Source of the DNA: Ariolimax columbianus
Taxonomy: Eukaryota; Mollusca; Gastropoda; Stylommatophora; Arionidae
Direction: 5' to 3'
DNA length: 64,000 nt
Assembly: GCA_036924085.1 (NCBI GenBank)
Contig: JAVGWX010000006.1
Span: 40,470,246 to 40,534,245, forward strand
The position numbers and the translations under genes are program-made. The notes below the pieces were generated by a model. It saw only the letters and a list, made by a program, of their open reading frames with translations, had not been told where the DNA came from and did not search any database. The number at the start of each line of letters is the position of its first letter. The stretch's first letter is position 1. This document shows positions 21,023 through 31,875 of the stretch, piece by piece.

Positions 21023-23385
21023 TTCTTCTTCTTCTTCTTCTTCATCGTACGCAGTCAGACAGTAACCATTATTTTTTCGAAAAAAGCGGCGGTCATCCTG
21101 AGGCTGTCGACACTGCCATATAGCTTGTCTTGTGTTGCCACTGGTGATGGCCACATCTGCTCTCTCTGATCCTCGTATGTCGGGCAGTTCTGCAGCAGAT
21201 GCTCAGCGGTCATTTTCCCGGTACCACCTATTCATCGGTACCACCTATCTTCAATTTGTTGAATAGGTGGTACCTCAGTCTATTGTGGCCAGTGCGAAGT
21301 CTGAAGACAACGACCTGCTCTCTTCTGTTCAACTGGTAATAGGCATCGTTTTTGGTGTAACCAGTATGTTCGGTTTCCCATTTGGTCATGTATCTGGCTT
21401 TAATTAGCCGTTTTGACTCTTCGTACGTCATACTAGTATCTGTTTGTGGTAGTCTTGCACCTTCTTTTGCCAGTCTGTCTGCCTCCTCGTTGCCTTGGAT
21501 GTTGCAGTGTGATGGGACCCATTGTACCACTACCCTTTTTGGTGCGTACTGCTGGCATAGTTGATAGAGTACTGCTCTTAAGTCATTAAGCTCAGTGTTT
21601 TTCTGGCTTTTTAGCGCTGTGACTACGGCGAGAGCATCTGTAAGCAGGACTGTATGGCTTTCATTTTCTTTATGTGTCACCATTTCTTCCACTGCCGCCC
21701 TCAGTGCTTCTGCCTCCGCTCTGAAATTGCTTGTGTACTTTACCAGTAGCGAATGACAGTGTTATTTTTCTGTCATTTGGTAGGTTCAGGAATGCTCCTG
21801 CCCCTCCGTTCTGTGCGGTGTTTGTTACAGAACCGTCGATGTATGCATGGGTCCAGTCCATGCTTGGGTAGTTTTTCGATATAAAGCTTAGGGTAGTATC
21901 TCTCCTTTCTTTTTCAGTCTGGCAGTTTTTGTTTCCAATACCTTGTATATTTTCTGCCACCTCTGGAAATATATCCTGCCTCCAGGTAGGTTTTCGTACA
22001 GTAGTGATGGGCTTTGGTGTTGTTAGTGCGTTAATGGGATCTTCGTGCATCTTTGCTTTGGCTATTTCTGCAAAGTTTCTCCGCTTTAGTTTCCCATTTC
22101 CCAAATTGTTTAGTCTCTGGTGCATTGAATGGTCAGTCAGTCTTCGGAGTTTCTCTGACTGCAGCTGGGCTCTGCAGTCTCTTCTATCGGTCATGGATTG
22201 CAGTTTTGTAATCTTTTCAAGTTCTACAATTGGCGTTGACTTCATGCCTCCTGTTATAACTCTCATGGCTTGGTTTTGAAGTTTGCTAACTTTATCGAAG
22301 TTCGCCTTTGCTGCTGTTGTCCATGCCGCAATGCCATACTCGAGAACTGGTCTCACTCTTCCAGTGTACAGTTTCTTTAGTATACTTTCGTCTGCTCCCC
22401 AGCTTGTGCCAGCAAGTTTCCTCATGATTGCCATCCTTTTTCTGGCTCTCATTCGGTTTCTCTCGATCTGACTTTTCCATGTCATGCGCCGATCAAATGT
22501 GACTCCCAGATAGTTTGGGTTGTCGTTTGGCTGCAGGAATTTGCCATTTAGACTTCAATTGGTGTTTTGGGGTTTGATTGAAAGCAAGAATATTGTACAT
22601 GGGGTTTTCTCCTCGTTTATTTTGACCAGCCATGAGTTCGCCTACTCTTCCAGCGATGTTAGGGCCCGCTGCATCCGATTTCTTGCTATGGTGAGATTCT
22701 TTTCAGAGGTCCACATAGCCAGATCGTCTGCAAACATTGAGCTATGGACTCTTCTTGGTATATTCTCTGTAATGTCGTTTATATACACCAGGAAGAGTGT
22801 GGGTGACAGTACTCCCCCTTGGGGTACTCCCTGCTCGAATGTCACCTTTTTGCTCATCTGCTCTTGTACTTGGACTCTGGCCGTTCTTTTTTTGAGGTAG
22901 TGGTTGATATACGTACATTTTCCCACAAACTTCACTTCTCCTTAGCTTGACTCTAAGTCCGTCTTTCCAGACTTTGTCAAATGCCTTTTCCAGGTCCACC
23001 CAAACCGCTACTGTGTGTTTCTGTGCCTGGTAGGCATCTACTATTTCCTGGGCTATGAGGATGACTTGGTCCTCAGTGGATCTGTGCTGTCTAAAGCCGG
23101 CTTGCTGTGGAATTAGTATTCGTTTTTCTTCCAGATGCAACATCAGTCTGGTGTTTATCATACGTTCCATCAGTTTGCCGACACAGCTCAGTAGGCTGAT
23201 AGGCCTGTATCCATTTGGATCTGTTTTGTCCTTTCCTTTCTTTGGTACTGGTACAAGTACTGCGTCTTTCCATGCCTGGGGTACTATACCCCTTTTCCAG
23301 CTTTGGTTCAGGACTGATAGCAGTTTCCTCTTCGCTGTTTGACCCAGCCCCATCAGCATTTCGTTTGTTATCCCGTATTTTCCGG
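21023..23385 (-). mobile_element. LINE-A copy 3 (RT plus RNase H, 5'-truncated, minus)
   Basis: On the minus strand the RT region (23398-22742 frame) contains GKLMERMINTRLM, QQAGFRQHRSTEDQV and WVDLEKAFDKVW, then FADDLAMW (in 22935-22642). The RT C-terminal part with RNase H start (22485-21670) and the rest of RNase H (21692-21228) overlap in different frames, showing a frameshift near 21740. Here the RNase H end is intact (PSHCNIQGNEEADRLAKEG). The finger-like end and a (TTC)n tail at 21023 follow. 5'-truncated at 23385 within RT. Very similar to copy 2. Confidence 0.93.
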
Positions 23386-23396
23386 GTAATACATAC
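23386..23396 (+). repeat. Target-site duplication, right (LINE-A copy 3)
   Basis: GTAATACATAC, identical to 21012-21022. Confidence 0.88.
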
Positions 23397-24055
23397 AAAG
23401 GTTACATTATCAATTACAAAATAAACATTATGCATTCCTATGTTAGGTTATATTTGTTATTGTTTAATCATTTTTTATTTAAAAAAAAATAAATTATGTA
23501 ACGCACCGCGCCTTGTAGAATATGGAAACAAAGCGAACGCATATAAAAGAAAAAAGACTCAAGTTAGTATAATATGTAATACCCGATTATTAGCCAGAGT
23601 AGAAATTGAAAGAAAGGATAATAACACTTAAACCTGTTAAACATGTCGCAAAAGGCGACTACGAAAGGTTTTGGCATAGGCTGGATTTCTATCCTGCAGA
23701 AACTTCGGGAACAAAAAATATCAACATTTGATGACGTTAATTTGTTGGAAATCTAATCTTTACAGGGAGCTGAACAATTGGAAAAAAAAATCAAATCATT
23801 GATTGAATGCCATTTGATATTATGTTATATTCATTTAATGTATGTTATTTTGAGTGACGTTATGTTATGTTATTTTAAAAATATGCAGAGCTGACACATC
23901 GACAATCATGGTTTATCCATAGGCGCTCTGTCTCATTACGAGAATAGAGATGCATATGAACACTTTTCGTTTCTGTAGCTCGCTCATGTGATCTTTCAGG
24001 CCTCTTTCCCTGATCCTCCGTCATACATTAATCAGTTAGTATACATTTCGATTTG
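23397..24055. other. No recognisable feature
   Basis: AT-rich; contains short ttatgttat-type repeats at about 23815-23880. Confidence 0.5.
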
Positions 24056-24059
24056 TCTC

Positions 24060-24745
24060 ATCCGGGTCCAGACCTACGTTTAAGGAACACGATGATGATA
24101 CAGTTCGGTAGCTGTGAACTGGTAGCTCTGGACAGCCCAATGCATCTAGAACAAAATAATTCAATTCAATTGCGGTCTCCGCACCCGATGATTGGCTTCA
24201 ATGGACCTCCAATATCCTCTGTCTCTTGTCTTGACGGCACACTCTGCCAGACTGACATTAGAACATCTTTTAATGGTGTTCTCCAACCTATTGCGCTGCC
24301 CGCCTCTTGTCCGCCTACCTTCAACCTTCTCATCCAGTATTATTTTCAATAATAAATCGTTTCCTTTTATTTGACCAAACTATTTTACTTGCTAATTTTA
24401 ATGTCTGTCAATAGCTCTCTAATCATGTCTGCTCTCGTCAAAACATCGCTATTTGTTTGTTTCTCTTTTCACGAAATACGACACATTCTTATGTATAACT
24501 ACGTTTCGAAGTCCTCTATTTTGTTTTTCAGCTGTTTGTTTATAGTCTATGTTTCTGCACCGCATAATAATATTGAATATAAATAACACCCGACGAATCT
24601 CAAATTTAATGAAAAGGTGATTTGTCTGGATGCCAGTCTATTCCTTTTTAAATTAAATACACTTTTAGCCATTCCTATTTTCTTCGTCACTTCCCTCTCA
24701 TTTGTACCAACACTTGTAATAATCTTCCTCAGTTTCTGACATGAT
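24060..24745 (-). pseudogene. LINE RT C-terminal fragment (minus)
   Basis: The minus strand reads IGMAKSVFNLKRNRL, ITFSLNLRFVGCYLYSILLCGAET, and further on GGQRNRLENTIKRC, SLAECAVKTRDRGYWRSI. This is the standard R-I-x-M-A-K, Y-G-A-E-T-W, G-R-P-x-x-x-W, S-L-x-E-C, A-R-D-R-x-x-W-R order. Several frameshifts. Confidence 0.65.
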
Positions 24746-24879
24746 GCAAGCTCGAGGATGGTTTGGTAGTGCTTGTATTGTTCTAGAGACATCACGATTT
24801 CGAAAGAAGGGAGGTGGAAGGTATAGATGAATATATTCAGTTTCCCTGAAGGGATGCATCTATCCAGTATCCCCGAAAA

Positions 24880-25247
24880 AGCATAGAACCACCATTCGTC
24901 TTTGGAGAGGAGGACTAACGACTGGTCAGGCAAAACATACAAGTCAAACATGTTAATAAGGGTCAGGCGAATTATACTGACCAAGACCCTCAGATCGACT
25001 TCCCAAGTAGTCCTCCCTGGAAACGGGCCCGTTCACATGGCTGCCTGGCTAATGGGGTGAGGGATCGACATGATCCTCGGTGTAGTGAACGACATGCAGA
25101 TGAAGCCAAGAATAGCACAAATGTATGGAGGCCCCCCGCTCAGGATGTGAGGAAAGCTACAACAACCCGCCACTAAACATCCTTCTCAGGGAGCACAAAA
25201 AGAATAAACCTACTCATTGTGGGCATTCAACAACAACAACAACAACA
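24880..25247 (+). mobile_element. Element D copy 1 with (CAA)n tail
   Basis: Begins with a degenerate stretch of the 37-bp unit (gtcaggcaaaacatac, 24925-24975), followed by the shared body (ggcctgcctggctaatggg...gatcgacatgatcc...) and ends tgtgggcattcaacaacaac. Other copies: 49560-50115 (+) and 31240-31640, 61365-61895, 62555-62870 and 63255-63590 (all -). Confidence 0.75.
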
Positions 25248-26985
25248 ACCAGTCGTCTTTACAAGTTGCTTGTGATAGGTCAATGATCATAAAGTGGTGG
25301 TTTCTTTGGCAATACCTTTAATTTGATGAGGTTGCTAGTCATATACACAACCCTCTTCATTCGTCTGTTTTTATATGCTCGGAATACCACAATGACTTTT
25401 TCCTTATCCAGGAATCCACACAAGCTTTCTAGCATAGAGTTAAAACATAAACACATTACAATGACTTGTTATGCTATGCTGTATAAGGAACGCTACAGAC
25501 CGTGTAAGACACCGCTTCGATATATCTAATTACATATAAGGTGATTTTCCTTAGGTCGTGTCATCGATACCGATTTATGATCAAACTGGCAAAAACAAAT
25601 ACATTCACGTTGCTTGAATATTCACGATAAAAAAAATACAAATGTGTAATTTCCAAAACGTTGTAGTGCTCTGTAAAAAAAAACAACAACTAAATTTGTC
25701 AGGAATATTAATCGAATAAATTATGAAATATCATGTTGATCGAAATCAAATGTAAAACTGAAAGAAATCACATTATGGGCGGTATAGATCCCCATTGCTG
25801 GAGCCCAACACTGGAATTATAAAGCTGATGAATAAGGGTCACTTGATTTTTGAGTCGTCACGCAGTGATTTAATTTGGTTCGTTATTTAAACACAAATTA
25901 TGCTGTACTGAACATTCACGGTTAACGTAAGGTTCTGCCGCCCCCCCCCCCTCCTTCTCCCTCTTCTCTCGTCTCCTCTTTTAATTAACAAATAAAACAC
26001 GAATGATAGTCCAATCCCCACCAGAACAGACGAAGTCATTAATGATGAAACTATCAAACAATGAACAACTCATTTTATGCACCTGTATCTTTCGTTTGTC
26101 GTGATTGTACAAGAGTATCCTGTTTGCACCATATCTCTTTCTATTGTCGCTTTTGGCTGCTGCACGCCACACAATTTCACTCTGCTTACGAAGGGCTGCC
26201 TGGACTTTTTGTTTCCTCGTGCTAGTATTGAATAACGGTTAAGGGTCAATGAAATTGGGGAGTGTTACAGGAGTGGTATATGTTAAGGTGACCGCGGGTA
26301 CACGGACTGAAGGAATTGAAAAGGAGAGCAGACGGCGGTATGCAAACACAGAGTGGAAGCGGGCAAATGGAGACAAGAGCGAATGGCAGCGGGCAATGTA
26401 TATTCAGTTATTAGAGGTGGTTATTGATAACGCAGATGTCATGACTGCGACATGTCTAATGGACATACATTATCGTCAAACTAGTTTAGGATGGGATTTG
26501 TTGGAAATGATTCTGGGCAACTGAGCAAGGTACGTGTGTATCTGAAATTCAGAATACGTTTGAGAGACAGACACTTGTAATTTCGAGTTAACTTGACCAG
26601 TATATACTAAGACGTACACATACAGGTAATGTGACAAGAAATCCTGCTACGGCCGTGTGAGCAACAACTTAGTCCAGTGTATTTGTCTACCTTCTTGTAC
26701 CGGTGAGTGGTGTGTGAAGATGGAGTCGTCGTTCTTGGATCAAGTATGTTGCAGCGGTTGTTGCAAGCTTGTGTCAATGAAGGATCACTCTAACGTCATC
26801 TGTCCATCGTCCGCCAGGTCTACTTCGTACGATAAGGTTAGAATATCAAGGATTATAAGCGCGCAGTAGGAGTAGATCGTTGCAATGTGTAATTCTCAAT
26901 GGTAATGCTGCTACGTTTAATTACGAATGTGTAATTGATAGGGTGAATCTAGCAATGCAGAGGTTAAATTAAATGATAAATATAT
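25248..26985. other. No gene recognised; poly-C at 25941-25950
   Basis: About 1.7 kb with only short open frames. The 91-codon frame at 26249-26524 has an even composition but no recognisable family, no clear splice sites and no neighbours of its kind; I leave it uncalled. Confidence 0.5.
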
Positions 26986-27460
26986 GGCCGAAGACTAACA
27001 AAGCAAAACAAAAAACAAAACATTCTGAGGACAAGCTTCGTCCCTGTTGCGACACATGGATGCGAAACATGGAACATCACACAGAAACTAAAAAAGAACA
27101 ATTAATTTTTCGACTTAATAATCAACGCATAAATATCATAATACAATGGAGAGCCAAAAGGGAAAAAAAAGGTTTAGATCTAAATAGATTGGTGAACAGT
27201 ATTTGGCCTAAAAAACTTAAATATTTTGGCCACAATATCTGAACAAACACTGCCCTAAAAGGTTTGGTACCTTGAAAACGAGGTAGAAACAGACGCAGGT
27301 GAAGATTGACAGACATCAAATATCTTTTGAAAAATACAGTTACGGATGCAGAACAACGGACTAAACACACAGATCTTACAGGGATTCTGTTATGAGAACG
27401 TCGTTCTACAGAGGACAGGATACATGATGATGGATTAGTCATTAAGTAGTTCCATGATCT

Positions 27461-28207
27461 TGAAGTTTAGCTTGGCAATGACAAGTCGATGGTCGGTTCA
27501 ACATTCGGCACCACACATGCTCTTCGTTACCATAGCATCCGCTCGATCCCTACGTCTGATGATAATATAGTCAATGAGGTGCCAGTGGAGGGACCTTGGG
27601 TGCATCCATGTGGTTCTATTTCGGACAGGTAGTCGGAAAGCTGTGTTTGTAATGAGTAGTTCATTTGCGGCACATGTCCTCAGAAGGAGCAGTCCGTTAC
27701 TATTGCATTTTCCGATACCATGTCTGCCAATGGCCCCCTCCCAGGCTGTATGGTATGTGCCAACCCTAGCGTTAAAATCACCGAGGATGACCAATTTGTC
27801 AGATTTGGGGACTGCAGCGATGAGCGCCTCAAGGTCCTCATAAAACCAATCTTTTGTTTTCTGAGGATTTGTCATTGTGGGTGCGTCTGCACTAATGAGT
27901 GTTGCATGGCGCCCTCCTATTAGGGGGAGACGCAGTGTAATCAGGCGGTCATTAATTCCTCTGGGCATGTTTGTGAGCTTGTCGACAATGTTGGTCTTGA
28001 TGGCAAAGTCAACTCCAGCTTCACGGCGTTCTTCTTTGCTGCGGCCGCTCCAGAAAAAAGTATAACACGCGCCTTCTTCTGTGATCTGCCCTTCCTCTGC
28101 CAGTCGTGTCTGTTCAGCCACATTGCGCACCCACACCCAACAGGGAAATCTGTGACAAGGATGATGTCGGCGGTCCTCATCGACAACGATGGACAGCTAT
28201 TGTTATA
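27461..28207. mobile_element. 5'-inverted (twin-primed) C2H2-LINE insertion with 14-bp TSD
   Basis: TAGTTCCATGATCT occurs at 27447-27460 and exactly again at 28208-28221. Between them are two parts in opposite orientation: 27461 to about 28103 is the endonuclease domain on the minus strand, and about 28104 to 28207 is the zinc-finger 3' end of the C2H2-finger LINE on the plus strand (CLFSHIAHPHPTGKS, then MMSAVLIDNDGQLLL, as at 45695). One insertion event that began at the LINE 3' end, with the 5' segment inverted and the RT deleted, explains both. Confidence 0.85.
27470..28103 (-). pseudogene. LINE endonuclease domain (inverted 5' segment)
   Basis: The minus-strand frame encodes YTFFWSGRSKEERREAGVDFAI, INDRLITLRLPL, KLVILGDFNARVG, NGLLLLRTCA, TTWMHPRSLHWHLIDYIIIRRRD and TKSMCGAEC, then a stop and TDHRLVIAKLNFKI. 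The motifs GDFNARVG, D-Y-I-I and TDHRLV are those of exonuclease-endonuclease-phosphatase (APE-like) domains of LINEs. One in-frame stop precedes the catalytic D-H pair, and the RT half is missing. Confidence 0.85.
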
Positions 28208-28496
28208 TAGTTCCATGATCTCACACTCATTAGAAAAAACCGTGCTCATATATTGGGCATGTGTTTAGAAGGAACAACAACATAATTCCATTACAGGCAG
28301 TTTAGTGGGCTCCAGATGACAGCAGAAAGAGAGGAAGGCCGAATAGACTCCACCCAGAACGCCCATCAGAGAGGGATCAACTATGGGTCTAAACAACGTA
28401 CAGAAACGAAGAAAAGTGGCGTCACACCGTTCAACCTGATGTCCACTCGTTTCTGTCGTGTGTGCCGTGTTTAGTGTTAAAAGAAGATGGCTGGAT

Positions 28497-28706
28497 AGAT
28501 AGACAGACAGACAGACATAAAGACTGATAGACAGATAGATTAAATAGATTAGATATGTTAGATAGGACAGATATGATAGATAAAGATATAGATAAATAGA
28601 TAGATAGACAGATAGATAGATAAAGATATATATAAATAGACAGATAGATAGATAGATAGATGATATATAGATAGATATATAGATAAGATAGATATATAGA
28701 TAGATT

Positions 28707-28742
<36 letters not shown>

Positions 28743-28743
28743 C

Positions 28744-28779
<36 letters not shown>

Positions 28780-28792
28780 TATAGATAGATAG

Positions 28793-28851
<59 letters not shown>

Positions 28852-28890
28852 AAGAAAGATAGATAGATATATAGATAGATATATAGATGT
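28497..28890. repeat. (GATA)n microsatellite at a LINE 3' end
   Basis: About 390 bp of tagatagatagat with interruptions; begins directly where the LINE-G C-terminal fragment stops (gaagatggctggatagatagac). Confidence 0.93.
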
Positions 28891-29129
28891 GAATTCGTGA
28901 TTTAATATAGTTTAAGTGAATTTGTGATTTACTATATTTTATGTGATGTTGTAATTTGTAAAGTAAGATGTTTTATTTGATGTTGTCATTTATAAAGAAA
29001 TATGTTTTATTTGATGTTGTCATTTATAAAGTAATATATTTTATGTGATGTGTCATTTATAAAGAAATACATTTTATGTAAAGTTGTTACTTATAAAGTA
29101 ATATATATTTATTTGCAAGTTGTCATTCA

Positions 29130-29315
29130 TACTTTGAATACTTGGAATCCTGGTATTCAAACAGGCATTATAATGTCTCTTGCCATGTAGCCGAAGGCTT
29201 CGGCTATACGTTGTACGTTTTCCAAACTTCCTACGGCTTAATAGGCCTGGGGATGGTACACATAATTTGGGTAGATTTTAAATACCTTACATGGAAACCA
29301 CTGAGCCCTCATTCA
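29130..29315. mobile_element. Unclassified insert F in the 33-bp array
   Basis: About 185 bp unlike the array, containing tgtagccgaaggcttcggct. Similar sequence (ccttcggctacctgacagta and relatives) occurs near 55925, 58960 and 62480. CATTCAT lies at both edges and may be a short duplication. Confidence 0.45.
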
Positions 29316-29467
29316 TTTAAAAAGTAATATATTTTGTGTGAAATTGTTACTTATAAAGCAATATATTTTATGTGAAATTGTTACTTATAAAGTAATATAT
29401 TTCATGTGAAGTTGTTACTTATGAAGTAATATATTTTATGTGAAGTTGTTACTTATAAAGTAATATA

Positions 29468-29725
29468 AAAAGTAAAGTAACCCATAGCATTACTGCCGTA
29501 GGGGTGTGAGGTGTTAGCGATCTCATATTTCAAAGGCTCGGCTATATGAGGGCGGTAGCCATCTTCTCTCCTTCGCCGCTTTTACTTCTCGGACTGAACC
29601 GGTACCCATTTAAGGCTGGGTCGATCCGGGGGCCATTGCGGTCTGAAAAAAAAAACACTCCCGCCTCAACTGGGGAATGAAGCCAGGACCACTCACATGC
29701 GGAGCCAGCACGCTACGCGGCTCCC
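29468..29725 (-). mobile_element. SINE-G copy 1 (minus) with TSD
   Basis: On the minus strand it begins gggagccgcgtagcgtgctg and has an internal poly-T and a tttcagaccgcaatggc segment shared with 54861-55070. AAAGTAATATA at 29457-29467 and 29726-29736 flanks it, though these bases also belong to the array unit. Confidence 0.75.
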
Positions 29726-29820
29726 AAAGTAATATATTTATGTGAAATTGTTACTTACAAAGCAATATATTTTATGTGAAGTTGTTACTTATAAAGTAAT
29801 ATATTTTATGAATATTTTCA

Positions 29821-30113
29821 ACATTGTTTATTTGTTAAAGCTTAAATATTTAAAATGATGTATTCCTCAAACTGCAATTATACGAATGTGATATCTTCAC
29901 ACGTAAAATGCTGATATTCTATGCATGTTTATATTTGTTATTACGTCACAATGTTTCTATTGCCAATATCAAACATTGAACAACTTTGCCATTTCAAAAG
30001 GAAAACATTTAACAAAGACAACAATTAATTTGCATTATGTTTGTGATTACTCACGTTGTCTGGCGTTCTTCAAACAAATCCAGTCTAACACGAGACGAAA
30101 TACGGTGATCAAG
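29821..30113 (+). other. Upstream region of the receptor-like gene
   Basis: AT-rich sequence between the 33-bp array and the start codon. It should contain promoter or 5' UTR, but I see no TATA box or initiator that I can defend. Confidence 0.35.
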
Positions 30114-30192
30114 ATGCCATCGCTCACCGCAGCATCGATAATTCTTTTATATCTGACTACTGTCTGCAGGTGTCAAGCTGGGGTGTTAACAG
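30114..30192 (+). CDS. Exon 1: signal peptide of ANF-receptor/iGluR-like gene
   Basis: The ATG at 30114 opens a 26-codon segment beginning MPSLTAAS with a hydrophobic core (IILLYLTTV) and small residues near CRCQAG, a classical secretion signal with likely cleavage around residues 20-22. The exon ends ACAG before a GTAGGT donor, leaving phase 1. The frame is open further upstream to 29925, but the upstream residues lack signal-like order, so the later ATG placing the hydrophobic core at the N terminus is preferred. The first base of the next codon pairs with TC at the start of exon 2 to make Val. A 12-bp satellite starts about 45 bp into the following intron. No promoter motif is convincing upstream; a 33-bp satellite ends about 300 bp before the ATG. 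Confidence 0.7.
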
Positions 30193-30237
30193 GTAGGTTA
30201 AGACATGTATTTTACTTACGTGGAAACCTAAGTTACG

Positions 30238-31147
30238 CAGTGGTTAGCCTACTGGTTAGTTCACTAGTTAGCGTACTGATTAGTGTACTAGTTAGTGTAC
30301 TGGTTAGTGTACTGGTTAGTGTACTGGTTAGTGTACTAGTTAGTGTACTGGTTAGTGTACTGGTTATTGTACTAGTTAGTGTACTGGTTAGTGTACTGGT
30401 TAGCGTACTGGTTAGTGTACTGGTTAGCGTACTAGTTAGTGTACTAGTTAGTGTACTGGTTAGTGTACTGGTTAGTGTACTGGTTAGCGTACTAGTTAGT
30501 GTACTAGTTAGTGTACTGATTAGTGTACTAGTTAGTGTACTGGTTAGTGTACTAGTTAGTGTACTGGTTAGTGTACTGGTTAGTGTACTAGTTAGTGTAC
30601 TGGTTAGTGTACTGGTTATTGTACTAGTTAGTGTACTGGTTAGTGTACTGGTTAGCGTACTGGTTAGTGTACTGGTTAGCGTACTGCCTAGTGTACTAGT
30701 TAGTGTACTAGTTAGTATACTAGTTAGTATACTAGTTAGTGTACTGGTTAGTGTAGTGGTTAGTGTACTAGTTAGTGTACTGGTTAGTGTACTGGTTAGC
30801 GTACTAGTTAGTGTGCTGGTTAGCGTACTGGTTTAAGTGTACTGGTTAGTGTACTGGTTAGTGTACTGGTTAGTGTACTGGTTAGCGTACTAGTTAGTGT
30901 GCTGGTTAGCGTACTATTTAGTGTGCTGGTTAACGTACTAGTTAGTGTGCTGGTTAGTGTACTGGTTTTAGTGTACTGATTAGTGTACTAGTTAGTGTAC
31001 TGGTTAGTGAACTGGTTAGCGTACTAGTTAGTGTACTGGTTAGCGTACTAGTTAGTGTGCTGGTTAGCGTACTAGTTAGTGTGCTGGTTAGCGTACTGTT
31101 TTTAGTGAACTGGTTAGTGTACTAGTTTTAGTGTACTGGTTAGTGTA
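30238..31147. repeat. 12-bp minisatellite in intron 1
   Basis: About 75 copies of GTACTGGTTAGT with G/A and T/C variants (gtactagttagt, gttagcgtac). Begins about 45 bp after the exon 1 donor. The VLVS repeat open frame here is an artefact of 12 being divisible by three. Confidence 0.95.
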
Positions 31148-31219
31148 TGTCGATAAGTATTCGGTCCACAGCTGGTGTGGAATATTTCCGATCGCAAAAT
31201 GACACCGGGGTAGACCCAG

Positions 31220-31300
31220 CCTGGCTGGTTTGTTAGTTGGTTAGTTGGTTGGTTGGTTGGTTTGCTGGTTGATTAGTTGGTTGGTTGGTTTGTTGGTTTC
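31220..31300. repeat. (GGTT)n simple repeat
   Basis: ttggttagttggttggttgg repeats, corresponding to the tail of the following minus-oriented element D. Confidence 0.85.
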
Positions 31301-31640
31301 TAATGCCCACAAAGGGTTGATAACCTTTTTGTGCGTCCTGCAAAAAGAACGGGACTTGTGGCAGACAGCAGTAGCTATCCTGACATCCCGAGCGTGCTGG
31401 TGAGTAGCCCTGGGTCCTCCAAGCGGTTGTGCAATACTTGACTTGATGTGCGTGTCACTCACTACTACGGGAATCACGTCGAACCTCACCTTGTTAGCTA
31501 GACTGTTGTCCTCGACAACAGCCCATTTCTAGGACGACCAACCAGGAGGTCAGGTGAGGGTCTTGGCCAGTATATCTCTCCTGACCCCGGCTAACATTCT
31601 CTGATCAGTGTGTTTTGCCTGACCAGACGTTAGCCTCATC
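31240..31640 (-). mobile_element. Element D copy (minus), intron 1
   Basis: Matches the D body in inverse order (taatgcccacaaagggttga, then ctacgggaatcacgtcga, then the ggtcaggtgagggtcttgg region) and ends in degenerate 37-bp units at about 31560-31625. Confidence 0.75.
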
Positions 31641-31875
31641 GTACCATAGACCCAGCATCAAAAGTTTGGAACCACAATATTACATGAAAGTAAAGCGGCG
31701 GGTTCTCAAACAGAATATTTACGAAGATACAGTTAGTAGACATGAAGAATCACTGGAATGACAGCTTCAGCTGGTGGTGGTGGTAGGGACAGCCGCCATG
31801 GTGTTTTGTTGTTGCTGACTTTCAGCTTACCTAGCAGTATAGTGTTCACACCCTTGCCTTTGTCGGTGCCGGCAG

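Larger units (their letters stand above)
26990..28497 (+). pseudogene. LINE-G C-terminal region (plus), split by an inverted LINE insertion
   Basis: Left part 26990-27446 reads GCETWN-like (now RNMEHHTE), KLKYFGHNI and a basic stretch; right part 28222-28497 reads in a broken frame AHILGMCLEGTT, then ERERKAE and an RNEEKWRH end. The element then runs into the GATA repeat, which looks like the extended 3' tail. Left and right parts might belong to one or to two LINE families; the right part is the surer one. Confidence 0.5.
28895..29820. repeat. 33-bp minisatellite with two inserted elements
   Basis: Units containing gttacttataaagtaatata repeat at 33-bp spacing (for example 29345 and 29378). 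The array is interrupted at about 29130-29315 and at 29468-29725. It ends about 300 bp before the receptor gene start codon. Confidence 0.88.

Noticed and set aside
26249..26524. 91-codon frame of even composition as a small gene
   Set aside because: No family signature, no splice or promoter support, and the length is within chance expectation for this amount of sequence.
29925..30836. A 303-codon frame ending in many VLVS repeats
   Set aside because: Only the MPSLTAAS..VLT segment is exon; the remainder is the intronic 12-bp satellite after a good donor at 30193.
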